Assembly (NCBI RefSeq): GCF_001931685.1
Contig: NZ_MOOY01000007.1
Location: forward strand, 50,129-114,128
DNA length: 64,000 bases
Source of the DNA: Pararhizobium arenae
Lineage (GTDB): Bacteria; Pseudomonadota; Alphaproteobacteria; Rhizobiales; Rhizobiaceae
Direction of reading: 5' to 3'
Shown: positions 55,352 to 64,000 of the stretch, one piece after another
How the letters are laid out: each line of letters begins with the position of its first letter
How positions within the stretch are numbered: the stretch's first letter is position 1
Translations under genes and position numbers: made by a program
The notes under the pieces: generated by a model
What the model was told of the DNA's origin: nothing
Database searches by the model: none
What the model saw: only the letters and a program-made list of their open reading frames with translations

Positions 55352-56320
55352 ATGGACGCAACTGTTCCCGCGATTTCCGTGGTTATGCCGACCTACAACC
55401 GGTGCGGCGTTCTTCTGCGAACGCTCGGCTATTATGGCGACCAGACGCTGGATGGCTCGTCCTTCGAGGTTATCGTCGTAGATGACGCTTCCACAGACGA
55501 AACGCAGGCGGTTGTCAGCGGACTGCTTGGCAATTTCAGGTTCACCATTGTTTATAGTCGCCTTCCTGAAAATTCCGGCCCGTCGGCGGCCCGCAACCGG
55601 GCCATCGCGCTGGCGCGGGGCGATATTCTCGTCTTCGTCGGAGATGACATCTTTCCCGAGCGGGACTTCCTGGAGCAGCACCTTGTCTGGCATCACGAGC
55701 TTTATCAGGAGGACGGTGCGGGAGCCCTGGGGCGCGTCAAATGGTCTGATGAGCTAGGTTGCACACCGCTTATGCGGTGGCTTGAGACGAGCGGCACGCA
55801 ATTCGCCTATGGCCAGATGGTGCACGGGCAGGTGCTGGAGTACGGTTATCTTTACACATGCAACGTTTCGGTGAAGCGTGCCTTCGTGGAGCGAACGGGT
55901 GAGCGGTTCTGCGAGCGATTGCGTTTCTGCGAAGATTCAGAATGGGGCTTGCGCCTGATGCGCCGGGGCTTCGAACTGCGCTACAATGCGCAGGCACGCG
56001 CCAGCCATCACCATCCTGTCACGCTGGCCAGTTCCCTCAGCCGCATGGTCGATCTTGGCCGCTCGACGGGAGTTCTGGCGGAGGTAAGCCCGAGCAACTT
56101 CAGACGGATAACCAACGCCGACCGCTACGAGGCGCATCGGTGGCGAGCCTGTATAATGAGGATGATGCTGCATCCCGTGATGGGTCGCTTTCTGTATCGT
56201 CCGCTCGCCGAGTTCTGCGAGCGCCGTTTTATAGCCGACCGGGTATTTGCGGCCTGCCACGCATCCTATTTTTATCGAGGACTGTTGTCCGGGCGTCCGT
56301 CGCCCAAGCTTGCGGGGTGA
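55352..56320 (+). CDS. Glycosyltransferase family 2 (EPS cluster)
   Basis: A 322-residue GT-A enzyme. The opening ISVVMPTYNRCGVLLRTLGYY, VIVVDDASTDET, SGPSAARNRAIALARGDILVFVGDD (metal-binding DD) and FCEDSEWGLRLMRRGF are typical. It adds one sugar to the lipid-linked unit. It is preceded by a 284-base gap from the divergent sugar transferase and followed six bases later by the FkbM gene. Confidence 0.92.
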   Translation: MDATVPAISVVMPTYNRCGVLLRTLGYYGDQTLDGSSFEVIVVDDASTDETQAVVSGLLGNFRFTIVYSRLPENSGPSAARNRAIALARGDILVFVGDDIFPERDFLEQHLVWHHELYQEDGAGALGRVKWSDELGCTPLMRWLETSGTQFAYGQMVHGQVLEYGYLYTCNVSVKRAFVERTGERFCERLRFCEDSEWGLRLMRRGFELRYNAQARASHHHPVTLASSLSRMVDLGRSTGVLAEVSPSNFRRITNADRYEAHRWRACIMRMMLHPVMGRFLYRPLAEFCERRFIADRVFAACHASYFYRGLLSGRPSPKLAG

Positions 56321-56326
56321 GCGACT

Positions 56327-57226
56327 ATGCCCGTTATGCGGAGATACCGGCGGCAGCTGCAGGATATTTCAGCGCAAGCGCCCACTGTGCCGCTGCCTTT
56401 GCTGCTCTGGCGGCTGGTGCAGTGGAAGATCCTGCGCAGCGTGCATGGGTCTCAGACCGTGCCGGTTCATGCGAACAGTCGCATGCGACTTGATGCACGG
56501 CGCGGCGATCATGGCATACGCACGAGCATCTACCTTTTCCGCGACGCCTATGAGCCCTCGGTGCGTTTTGCCATCGATTGCTTCGTTCGTCCGGGTTCCG
56601 TCTGTTACGATATCGGCGCAAACCAGGGGCTCTGGGCGCTGCGCATGGCGGAGAGGGCGGGTCGCGATGGCAAGGTGTTTGCTTTCGAACCGATACCCGA
56701 CAACGCCCGTAGCCTGAAAACCAATGCCGAACTTTCCGGACACGCCATCGAAATCTACGATTTTGCTTTGGGGGACAAGAACGGCTCGGTCATCATGCAT
56801 TTGCCACGGGATGTCGGCTCTGCATCGATGGCCGCCCATGCGGACGGGGCAGAAACGATGATGGTGAATGTAAGGTGCCTCGATGATATCTGGATATCGC
56901 AGGACCGTCCCGGTGTCAGTCTCGTCAAACTGGACGTCGAGGGAGCGGAGCTGCTCGTCCTGAAGGGGGCAAGTGCCTTCCTCGCTGACGTGCAGCCGGT
57001 GGTCTGCTGCGAGATCAATCCGGAACGCTTGGACGCCATGGGAGCAAGTGCTGCCGCCATCTTCCAGATTTTTGACCGTCTGGGTTACCGGAGCCTCGTC
57101 TGGGACGAGAGAAGGAAAACGCTGGTGGCGCGCGCGCCGGATCCGTCGCGGCAGAGCAATGTGGACGTGGTTTTCCTGCCGTCGAGGCTCGCATCGGATG
57201 GGAATTTTTTAGGCTCGCGCATTTAG
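56327..57226 (+). CDS. FkbM family methyltransferase (EPS cluster)
   Basis: A 299-residue SAM-dependent methyltransferase. The motifs CYDIGANQGLWALRMAERAG, VFAFEPIPDNARSLKTNAEL, VNVRCLDDI and LVKLDVEGAELLVLKGA are the FkbM signature. It probably O-methylates a sugar of the polymer. The gap to the GT2 gene is six bases, so they share a transcript. Confidence 0.93.
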   Translation: MPVMRRYRRQLQDISAQAPTVPLPLLLWRLVQWKILRSVHGSQTVPVHANSRMRLDARRGDHGIRTSIYLFRDAYEPSVRFAIDCFVRPGSVCYDIGANQGLWALRMAERAGRDGKVFAFEPIPDNARSLKTNAELSGHAIEIYDFALGDKNGSVIMHLPRDVGSASMAAHADGAETMMVNVRCLDDIWISQDRPGVSLVKLDVEGAELLVLKGASAFLADVQPVVCCEINPERLDAMGASAAAIFQIFDRLGYRSLVWDERRKTLVARAPDPSRQSNVDVVFLPSRLASDGNFLGSRI

Positions 57227-57313
57227 CGCCGATGCTGTTGTTTTGATATTTGTAAAATAGAAATTTCGCATAAACTGATTTCAGAAAGCAGAGCGTCAAC
57301 AGCGGGGCCGAGC

Positions 57314-58666
57314 ATGCGCACTGTATTCGATGCCTATTCCATTCTCCTTCAACAACGCCGGCATTTTTTGATCTTTTTTCTGGTTCTGTTCGTCGGTGGG
57401 CTGGGTGCCGTCTACCTGAAGCGGCCGGCCTTCGAATCGTCCTCCAAGTTGATGGTCAATATGGAGGGGCTTGACGTTTCGCTTTCCCAGGCGGAAATCC
57501 CGGCGGCGGGGCCGCAGCTCCAAGCCGTCGAAGCGGTAATGTCCCAGATCGAGCTGCTGACCTCCCGCGACCTTGTGGTGGCGCTGGTTGACCGGCTTGG
57601 GACCGAGACCTTTCGCGCCCCCCTTCCGGAAAACCCGGTCGTGCGTTTGCTGGTCCAGACACTGGACGGCGTAAGCCGAGGGCTCGGTAAATTTCTGGCT
57701 GTTCTGGGGCTCGTTCAGCCGGTGGGCGAGCGGGATGCGCTGATCGAGCAGGTTGCGAATGCGATCCGGGTTTTTCCCGTGCGCCAATCGCCGGTCATCG
57801 TTGTGAGCTTCCGGTGGAGAAACCCGACGATCCCGCCGTTGGCCTTGCGCACACTGCTTGAACTGTTCAACGAAAAATCCCGAAGGCTCGACGCGATCCG
57901 AAGCGAGTACGTGCTGTTTTCCGATCAGGTGAAGCTGGCCGCTGAGGCGCTGGAAAAAGCCGAAGCGGAGGCGCGGGCCTTCGATCAATCCCATGATATT
58001 GCCGACCTGGCACGGGAAAAGCAGATGCTGATCGATCGGATAGACAGGCTGTCGGCAATGCGCGCGGACGCTGGCGTCGGATTGGACGAAGGGCAGGCAA
58101 GCGTGACCCGGACGCAGACTGCCAGCGCCGGCGAACAACTTGCCCCGTTGCGTGCCCGCCTTCACACATTGAACGAGGAGCGGGCCAAGGCACTGGCTTC
58201 GTTCACGCCGGAGCATCGGGCTGTGCAGGAGCTCGATCGCCAGATTTCCGAGACGAAGGCTGCCATAGCGGCTGAAAACGACGCCATCGGTGCGGCGATC
58301 GTTGCGTCGCGCGCGCGGCTGCGGATTTTGCTTGATGCCGAACAGGCCAACAACCGCATAAGGCGAAATATCGACGTAGCGTCGCAGGCTTTCCAGACCT
58401 ATCGAAAGGTCGCCACCGACCGACAGAATATGCTGGCCCACGAAACCGTCGTGCATGTGCAAACGATCGACGCACCGAGCGAGCCGATCCGCCCCCTTGG
58501 CGCGAGCCGGCTGGTCTGGGTGATGGCTGCCTTTATCCTGTCGCTGATCGTCGCGGCGGTTGCGACGCTGGCACTGAATTTGTTTCGTCAGCGGTCTCAG
58601 GTCGTTCCGCTCGCAGCGGTCGAGCCACCGACGGAGGCGACGTTGCGGCTCAAGTCGGGTTTCTAA
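57314..58666 (+). CDS. Wzz/GumC-like chain-length and export protein without kinase domain
   Basis: A 450-residue inner-membrane protein with helices near residues 20-40 (FLIFFLVLFVGGLGAVYL) and 395-420 (LVWVMAAFILSLIVAAVATLAL). A large periplasmic region lies between, including long coiled coils (about 190-340). This is the Wzz/PCP architecture. No Walker motifs or tyrosine-rich tail follow the second helix, so it lacks the autokinase domain that Wzc-type proteins carry. It should work with the ExoF-like protein at 48615. Confidence 0.88.
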   Translation: MRTVFDAYSILLQQRRHFLIFFLVLFVGGLGAVYLKRPAFESSSKLMVNMEGLDVSLSQAEIPAAGPQLQAVEAVMSQIELLTSRDLVVALVDRLGTETFRAPLPENPVVRLLVQTLDGVSRGLGKFLAVLGLVQPVGERDALIEQVANAIRVFPVRQSPVIVVSFRWRNPTIPPLALRTLLELFNEKSRRLDAIRSEYVLFSDQVKLAAEALEKAEAEARAFDQSHDIADLAREKQMLIDRIDRLSAMRADAGVGLDEGQASVTRTQTASAGEQLAPLRARLHTLNEERAKALASFTPEHRAVQELDRQISETKAAIAAENDAIGAAIVASRARLRILLDAEQANNRIRRNIDVASQAFQTYRKVATDRQNMLAHETVVHVQTIDAPSEPIRPLGASRLVWVMAAFILSLIVAAVATLALNLFRQRSQVVPLAAVEPPTEATLRLKSGF

Positions 58667-60065
58667 GGCTGAGCAGGCGCGCTGTCGCGATGCTGATCGC
58701 TGCATAGAGAAAAAGCCCAAGCGCATCCTTGAGCAGATCGATTGCCAGACCGTCCGAAAAGGTCAACCACAAACACGGGATCGCGCCGAGAAGTGCGGGC
58801 ATGGCCGCGCGGAGCAGCGGTACGCCCGGAGCGTATTTCATGGTTATCATCGCGGTAGACGCCACCGCTGCGCAGATCGATGAAAGGCAGAAGGCTGCCG
58901 CAGCGCCCGTTGCCCCGTAGGCAGGTATGATCGCGAGGCTGATGAAGGCTTGCAGGGCAACAAGACTGGCGACAATGATGACGGTGTGTTTCTGTTCGCT
59001 GGCACCGAGCAGGAGAGCAAGATTGAGATAATAGACGGCCACGAAAGGGTAGGCCGCAAACAGGATGACGATCAGTTCCGCGACGCCGTCGAAGCTGCGC
59101 GACAGCAGTATCGACATGATGGGGGCGGCGAATTCCACGGCGAGCATGGCGCCGAGGAAGCCGCCGAGCAGGACCAGGCGTAAGGCCCAGGCATAGAGGT
59201 CGGCGAGTTGCGATCCGTCTTGCGCGTGAAACTGGATGAAACGCGGCGCCAGCACCGAGCCGACGGCAAGCGGCGCGATTGCCGCCGCATCCATCATTCT
59301 TGCGGCCACACCATATAGCCCGAGTTCCGGGCCGGGATGAAACCAGCCCAGAACGATGAGCTCCACACGGACCGCGACAATGAACAGGCCGTAGACCACC
59401 GCGTAGGGAAAGGCACCAGGGACGACCGAAAAGCACAGGGCGAAGTCTGGCCGAATGTTCAGTTTTATGCCGGCCTTCTGAAGTCCACCGTAGAGAACGG
59501 CGACATAGGCGAGATTACCCGCAACGAAGACGGCGGCAATCGCCCTTACATCACCGTCGAATGCGATTACGGCCACGCCAAGCCCGACCTGGGCGACGGA
59601 GAGGGAAAGATGCGCCAGGGCTATCGTGGGAAAATGGCTTCTGCCCTGCAAAACCGCTTCGAGCAGTGAGGCGAGCGCCGTGAAATAAAGTCCGCAGGAG
59701 GCCACCAGGGCGAGCTCTATCACCGGGGTCGAGAAGCCGAACGCCAGAAAAATCAGGACGACGGCAACGTTTGCCATCGCTGCGGTTGTCAGCCTGAAGG
59801 GTATGAACGCCGAGGCATAATGCTGCCCGCGCTCCACTTCGACGGATGCCTCCCGAAGAAGAAAGCGGCCCAGGCCGATATCTCCCAGAGCATCGAAGAT
59901 GATGACAACTGACAGGACAAGGTTGAGATACCCAAAGTCTTCTGCGCCGACGTATTTTGCGAGATAGATGATGTAGACGAAGTTGAGGGCTCTCGCAAAC
60001 ATCTGCACCGAGAGCAAAACGCCCACGTTGGTGAAGAACCTGATGTTGACGGGGATGTTCTTCAA
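58650..60065 (-). CDS. Oligosaccharide flippase (Wzx-like, MOP superfamily)
   Basis: A 471-residue membrane protein with about twelve helices. The opening VGVLLSVQMFARALNFVYIIYLAKYVGAEDFGYLNLVLSV is the N-terminal signature of the polysaccharide biosynthesis/Wzx family. It should flip lipid-linked repeat units across the inner membrane. Its 3' end overlaps the convergent chain-length gene by 17 bases. Confidence 0.92.
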   Translation of the reverse strand: MKNIPVNIRFFTNVGVLLSVQMFARALNFVYIIYLAKYVGAEDFGYLNLVLSVVIIFDALGDIGLGRFLLREASVEVERGQHYASAFIPFRLTTAAMANVAVVLIFLAFGFSTPVIELALVASCGLYFTALASLLEAVLQGRSHFPTIALAHLSLSVAQVGLGVAVIAFDGDVRAIAAVFVAGNLAYVAVLYGGLQKAGIKLNIRPDFALCFSVVPGAFPYAVVYGLFIVAVRVELIVLGWFHPGPELGLYGVAARMMDAAAIAPLAVGSVLAPRFIQFHAQDGSQLADLYAWALRLVLLGGFLGAMLAVEFAAPIMSILLSRSFDGVAELIVILFAAYPFVAVYYLNLALLLGASEQKHTVIIVASLVALQAFISLAIIPAYGATGAAAAFCLSSICAAVASTAMITMKYAPGVPLLRAAMPALLGAIPCLWLTFSDGLAIDLLKDALGLFLYAAISIATARLLSLRNPT

Positions 60066-60251
60066 TGCCGAGGAGCCCTGCGATGATACATCCGGTTCGG
60101 AAATAGACTTGAGCTTTTTGGAAAATCCCTGTGGCTGCGGCGGATGCAGCTTGGAAAAATCCTAGATTGTTTCCTTTTCGAATGAAAGCAATTGCACTGT
60201 CCAACACGATGGGCCCCGTGCTGATGGGCCCAGGTTCCGCCCGATAAAGCG

Positions 60252-60350
60252 CGTCGCGATCTTTCAGATTCGCTTATGCGCTTTAGGTGTTCGTTCTGAC
60301 GCATGTCTTTTCGCGAAACCGCGGCACACTTTCGCGAGACATGCTTTCAG
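60252..60350. repeat. Palindromic intergenic repeat, second copy
   Basis: GCATGTCTTTTCGCGAAACC with facing TTTCGCGAGACATGC, preceded by CGCGATCTTTCAGATTCGCTT. It matches the copy at 53889 closely in the palindrome and in the left flank. It lies in the 306-base gap between the flippase and the MBL hydrolase genes, which otherwise holds nothing recognisable. Confidence 0.8.
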
Positions 60351-60371
60351 AGGTGCTCGCCTGCAGATGGC

Positions 60372-61106
60372 TCAGGCAGCCCCTTCTTTTCCCGCCAGCC
60401 ATTCCCGAATGAGGCTCCTGTAGCGCTCGCCGCTGAAGCTCGGGAAATGGCCGCCGTGGACGACACGGACGGGATAGTCGAGCAGGCGCTTCATCGAGGC
60501 GAGATAGTCGCCCGCGTCGGAGTGATAGGTGTCCTCGATCAGCGGGCCGTCATAGAGAATGTCGCCGGAAAACAGGGTCTGCGTCGCCTTCTCATAAAGC
60601 GCGATGCCGCCGGGGGAGTGGCCGGGCGTATGGATCACCTCGAAATGCCGGTCGCCGAGATCGATGATATCGCCATCGGCAAGGATGCGTGTCGCCGGGG
60701 CTTTTTTCACGGCATAGCAGGCCGAGCAGTAGGGTTCCGGCGGCAGGCTGTCAAAGATGTCGTCGGTGACATAAGGGTCGGCCAGCGTGTTGGCGCGGGT
60801 CGGCTCGGCCAGAAGGTCGGCTTCCGCCCCGTGCACGGCCCGGCATTCGAATTCGTGGTGGCAGCCGATGTGATCGAAATGGGTGTGGCTGGCGACCGCC
60901 AACAGCGGGCGTTCGGTCACCAGCGGCACCCATCGGCGCAGCGATACGACGCCCATGCCGCTATCAACCAGCATGTCGCCGTTACGGCCGCGCACATGCC
61001 AGATGTTGCAGCGATAGAATTCCTTGATGTGCGGCTCGCAGATGTAGGTCACGTCGTCATCGAGGCGGCGGACGGCATACCAGTTCTCAGGGGCAATACG
61101 CTGCAT
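60372..61106 (-). CDS. MBL-fold hydrolase downstream of an ABC importer
   Basis: A 244-residue metallo-beta-lactamase-fold enzyme. Metal ligands are visible in SHTHFDHIG, TPGHSPGGI, FSGDILYDGPL and VVHGGHFPSF, which is the full glyoxalase II-like set. It follows the ABC ATPase gene by nine bases and is probably the last gene of that operon, so it may hydrolyse the imported compound. ATG 61106 has GAGG upstream; TTG 61112 is in frame too. Confidence 0.86.
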   Translation of the reverse strand: MQRIAPENWYAVRRLDDDVTYICEPHIKEFYRCNIWHVRGRNGDMLVDSGMGVVSLRRWVPLVTERPLLAVASHTHFDHIGCHHEFECRAVHGAEADLLAEPTRANTLADPYVTDDIFDSLPPEPYCSACYAVKKAPATRILADGDIIDLGDRHFEVIHTPGHSPGGIALYEKATQTLFSGDILYDGPLIEDTYHSDAGDYLASMKRLLDYPVRVVHGGHFPSFSGERYRSLIREWLAGKEGAA

Positions 61107-61115
61107 GCTCAATCC

Positions 61116-62198
61116 TCAAGCCGCGGGCAGAACCGTCAGGGCAGCGGGATCGACGGCCAGTTCCACCCGGTCGCCGATCGCCGTGTTGGCAGATTGCGGC
61201 ATATGGGCAACGAGCGAAAGTCCGGATGCGTTCGAAGGCGCCATATGGCAGCGGAAATGCGTGCCGAAAAAGGCGCTGCCGGTCACCACGGCTTCGCCGA
61301 GACGGATGGGCGAAGCTGATGTCGCCATGGTGATGTGTTCGGGCCGGATGCAGATCGTGACATTGTCGCCAACTTTCGGCCATTCACGGATGAAGCTGGC
61401 GAGCGGCAGGGCGACAGGTCCCGTTGCCGTTTCGATCCGCGCGCCGTCCGCCGCGGTCTCCAGAACCCGTCCGGGCAGCAGGTTGATCTCGCCCATGAAG
61501 CCTGCGGAGAAAAGCGACTTCGGCCGCATGTAAATCTCCGCCGGTGGCCCGAAATCCTCGATCCGGCCCTGGTTCATCACCACGATCCGGTCGGCAATCG
61601 CCATCGCCTCTTCCTGATCGTGGGTGACGTGCACGAAGGTGGTTCCCACCCGCTTCTGGATCGCCTTCAGCTCATCCTGCATCTGGCGGCGGAGTTTCAG
61701 GTCGAGAGCGCCGAGCGGTTCGTCGAGCAGCAGCACATCGGGATCGACGGCCAGCGCCCGGGCCAGTGCCACGCGCTGCCGCTGGCCACCGGAAAGCTCG
61801 TGCGGCTTCTTAGCTGCGGACGCCTTGAGGCCGACGAGATCGAGGAACGCCAGCGCCTTTTCATCCCGCTCGCTTTTGCCCAATCCACGCATGCGCAGCC
61901 CGAAACCGACATTGTCGATGAGGCGCATGTGCGGGAAGAGGGCGTAATCCTGAAACATGGTCGTCGTCGGCCGGTGTGCCGGCGCCACCCCCGCCATGTC
62001 CTTGCCGCCGATCAAGATCGAGCCGCTGCTCGGTGCCATGAAGCCGCCGAGGATCGAGAGTAGGGTCGTCTTGCCGCAGCCGGAGGGACCAAGCAGCACG
62101 ATGAACTCGCCGGCCTCGATATCGAGCGAGACATTGTCGAGTGCGGGGAAGCTGCCGAATGTCTTGGTGGCGCCGCGGACGAAAACGGATGCGGTCAT
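61116..62198 (-). CDS. ABC transporter ATP-binding protein (PotA type), second system
   Basis: A 360-residue importer ATPase. Motifs are Walker [11 protein letters not shown]-loop FQDYALF, signature LSGGQRQR, Walker [13 protein letters not shown] and switch histidine VTHDQEEA, followed by a TOBE-type C-terminal part (CIRPEHITMATSASP). It overlaps the permease gene by four bases. It is similar to the ATPase at 34144, but the two systems have different permeases. Confidence 0.92.
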   Translation of the reverse strand: MTASVFVRGATKTFGSFPALDNVSLDIEAGEFIVLLGPSGCGKTTLLSILGGFMAPSSGSILIGGKDMAGVAPAHRPTTTMFQDYALFPHMRLIDNVGFGLRMRGLGKSERDEKALAFLDLVGLKASAAKKPHELSGGQRQRVALARALAVDPDVLLLDEPLGALDLKLRRQMQDELKAIQKRVGTTFVHVTHDQEEAMAIADRIVVMNQGRIEDFGPPAEIYMRPKSLFSAGFMGEINLLPGRVLETAADGARIETATGPVALPLASFIREWPKVGDNVTICIRPEHITMATSASPIRLGEAVVTGSAFFGTHFRCHMAPSNASGLSLVAHMPQSANTAIGDRVELAVDPAALTVLPAA

Positions 62199-62986
62199 GT
62201 CTTGCGGTTCCTTCCGAAGAGGGCGAGTTCGAGCACCAGCAGAACGGCCACCGAAACAAGGAAGACCAGCGAGCCGATGGCATTGGTTTTCGGATTGAGG
62301 CCGGAGCGCAGCATGCTCCAGATTTCGACAGGCAACGTCACATCGAAGCGCGACAAAAGGAACGCGATGATGAACTCGTCCCAGCTGAAGGTGACGGACA
62401 GGAAGAAGGCGGCGAGGATCGAGGGCATCAGCATCGGTGCCGTCACCAGCGCCATGACCTTGAGATCATTGGCGCCAAGATCGCGCGCCGCCCGCTCGAT
62501 GTTGATGTGATGATCGCCCATTGAGGCATAGATGATGGCAAAGCAGAGCGGCAGATTGATCACCACATGGCCGATGCCGACCGTCCAGAGCGACAGCGGG
62601 ATTTTCATCGCATTGAGGACCGCAAGCAGGCCGAGCGCGATGATCAGGTAGCTGACTGTCATCGGCGCGATCAGCAAGCCGCGTTGCAGGGCCGAGCCCG
62701 GCAGCTTGTAGCGCGCCAAAGCGTAAGCCGCGAGGAAGCCGAGCAGGCAGGCGAGGATGGAGGAACCGGTGGCGACGAGGAAGGAATTGCCAAGCGCCGC
62801 CATCAGCTTGCGATCGGCAAAGACGGCTTCGTACCACTGCGTCGAAAAGCCGTTGAACGGCGGGACGGGGAGGCGGCCATCCTGGAAGGAAAACAGCACC
62901 AGCACGGCGACCGGCAGGAAGATGAAGCCGTAGATGAAGATCAAATAGGCCCAGCCAAAGGACTTGGAGATGATGTCGCGCATCAT
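62195..62986 (-). CDS. ABC transporter permease (PotC type), second system
   Basis: A 263-residue membrane protein with about six helices. The EAA-loop segment is ERAARDLGANDLKVMALVTAPMLMPSI, followed by SWDEFIIAFLLSRFDVTLPVEIWSML, typical of PotC-like permeases. ATG 62986 gives an ATGA overlap with the preceding permease stop; ATG 62983 and an upstream start at 63007 are alternatives. Confidence 0.9.
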   Translation of the reverse strand: MMRDIISKSFGWAYLIFIYGFIFLPVAVLVLFSFQDGRLPVPPFNGFSTQWYEAVFADRKLMAALGNSFLVATGSSILACLLGFLAAYALARYKLPGSALQRGLLIAPMTVSYLIIALGLLAVLNAMKIPLSLWTVGIGHVVINLPLCFAIIYASMGDHHINIERAARDLGANDLKVMALVTAPMLMPSILAAFFLSVTFSWDEFIIAFLLSRFDVTLPVEIWSMLRSGLNPKTNAIGSLVFLVSVAVLLVLELALFGRNRKT

Positions 62987-63846
62987 GCCCTCTCGATCCG
63001 CAGCCATCGGGCACAGAGCACATAGGCCGCCGTCACCGTCAGCATGAGGATGATCGACAACGCCGCCGCCATCGGGAAATCCGCCCGCCGGCCGATCTGC
63101 AGCATGATGATCTGCGGCAGCACCAGCTCGTTGTTCCCCCCGAGTATCTGCGGGGTAATGTAATCGCCGATGCAGAGAACGAAGGTCAGGAAGGCGCCGG
63201 TCATTATGCCGGGAAGGGTGAGCGGTAAAATCACATGCCAGAAGGTCTGGAAAGCGTTTGCGCCGAGATCGGCTGCCGCGCGGCGATAGTTCGGCGACAG
63301 CTGGATGAGGTTGGAATAGATCGTCAGCGTCAGCAGCATGACGAAGAAGTGGACGAATCCGATAACGGTTGCGGTTCGGTTGCTGGCTATTTCTAAGGGT
63401 TCGGCAATCAGACCGATGCCCATCAGCGCCTGATTGATGACGCCACCCTTGGACAGCACCAGCAGCCAGGAATAGGAGCGCACCACGTAGGAGGTCCAGA
63501 AGGGCAGGATGGCAAGGATCAGCGCCATGCGCTGGAGGCGTTTCGGCACACGCTCGGCGATGATCCAGGCCAGCGGATAGGCGAGCAGCACGGAGAGAAT
63601 GGTGACGGTGATGGTGATTTCGAGCGAATTGGTGAGCCCACGCAACAAGGCGCTTTCGCTGAAGAAGCGGAGGTAGTTGTCGAGGTTCCAGACGTGGACG
63701 ATATCGCGTCCCTGACGCGACCAGAGGCTGAGCGCCGCCATATAGACGAAGGGCACGACGAAGAAGGCGAGAGTCCAGAGAAGGGCCGGGGCGACGAAAC
63801 CCCAGGCCTTGCGGCGCTCCCTGTCTTCAAGTGTCGTGGTGGTCAT
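62983..63846 (-). CDS. ABC transporter permease (PotB type), second system
   Basis: A 287-residue membrane protein with about six helices. The EAA-loop segment is RRAAADLGANAFQTFWHVILPLTLPGI, followed by FVLCIGDYITPQILGG, typical of PotB. ATG 63846 matches the family N-terminus; the frame stays open to 63966 through a palindromic repeat without similarity. The matching substrate-binding protein gene would be expected beyond the right edge. Confidence 0.9.
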   Translation of the reverse strand: MTTTTLEDRERRKAWGFVAPALLWTLAFFVVPFVYMAALSLWSRQGRDIVHVWNLDNYLRFFSESALLRGLTNSLEITITVTILSVLLAYPLAWIIAERVPKRLQRMALILAILPFWTSYVVRSYSWLLVLSKGGVINQALMGIGLIAEPLEIASNRTATVIGFVHFFVMLLTLTIYSNLIQLSPNYRRAAADLGANAFQTFWHVILPLTLPGIMTGAFLTFVLCIGDYITPQILGGNNELVLPQIIMLQIGRRADFPMAAALSIILMLTVTAAYVLCARWLRIERA

Positions 63847-63911
63847 GGGTGTTCGGTGGGTTCTCGTGGACGTCTGAATTAGTGGTAGAAGGGACGGGCG
63901 GCAAACTCGAT

Positions 63912-64000
63912 CGTTCCCTCTCCCCGCTTGCGGGGAGAGGGTTAGGGTGAGGGGCAAAACTCTCATCCCCGAGAGTGTCGAGGCCCTTTCCCCTCATCCG
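63912..64000. repeat. Palindromic intergenic repeat at the right edge
   Basis: CCCTCTCCCCGC and GCGGGGAGAGGG pair across four bases (TTGC), followed by TTAGGGTGAGGGGC and a further GCCCTTTCCCCTCATCC. It belongs to the same family as the repeats at 37271 and 38880. Confidence 0.8.

Noticed and set aside
57296..58726. Leftward open frame of 476 codons
   Set aside because: Antisense to the Wzz-like gene, which has clear membrane helices and coiled coils.

Overview
The window looks like a chromosomal segment of a Rhizobiaceae alphaproteobacterium (Agrobacterium/Rhizobium type). The evidence is a 682-residue RpoD, an ExsH-like secreted glycanase, DUF1236 and DUF930 proteins, kbl/tdh, and several families of rhizobial intergenic palindromes. 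The species cannot be fixed from this sequence alone.

Region 1 (1 to about 10371) is a mobile element whose right end interrupts recQ. A leftward operon starting at 10247 encodes three different tyrosine recombinases (629, 794 and 548 residues), with a 196-residue coiled-coil protein between the second and third. Inward lie a small XRE regulator and a divergent cargo operon: a 107-residue unknown, a soluble FtsH-like AAA+ zinc protease with a novel N-terminal region, and a calcineurin-type phosphoesterase. RecQ homology starts abruptly at 10372, just after the DEAH box, so the ATP-binding half of recQ should lie beyond the left edge, on the far side of the element. This is the most likely undescribed system in the window.

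Region 2 (10372 to about 27120) is ordinary core sequence. It holds the recQ remnant, a LysE exporter, an SDR dehydrogenase, a BASS transporter, kbl and tdh (threonine to glycine) split by an opposing DUF1236 gene, rpoD, the ExsH-like glycanase, metabolic and envelope proteins, tRNA-Ile2(CAU), and a small P-loop ATPase.

Region 3 (27129 to 40417) is a catabolic or modification locus. A double-wHTH GntR/FCD regulator, a UGT-type glycosyltransferase and an aldehyde dehydrogenase run left. A polyamine-type ABC importer, a second paralogous glycosyltransferase, two tandem cupins, a second aldehyde dehydrogenase and a saccharopine-dehydrogenase-like protein run right. The substrate is unknown. The gene set suggests uptake, glycosylation and oxidation of an amine or amino acid derivative.

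Region 4 (40472 to 60065) is a Wzx/Wzy-type exopolysaccharide cluster: an ExoF/Wza-like export protein, O-antigen ligase/polymerase, polyprenyl-phosphate sugar transferase, Wzz-like chain-length protein without a kinase domain, flippase, four glycosyltransferases, four methyltransferases, a GNAT-like protein, two polysaccharide deacetylases and a predicted secreted TIM-barrel-like protein. Most leftward genes overlap by a few bases and are probably one transcript.

Region 5 (60372 to 64000) is a second polyamine-type ABC importer (two permeases and an ATPase) followed by an MBL-fold hydrolase. Its binding-protein gene is probably outside the window. All assignments come from reading motifs and gene order; no database search was run.
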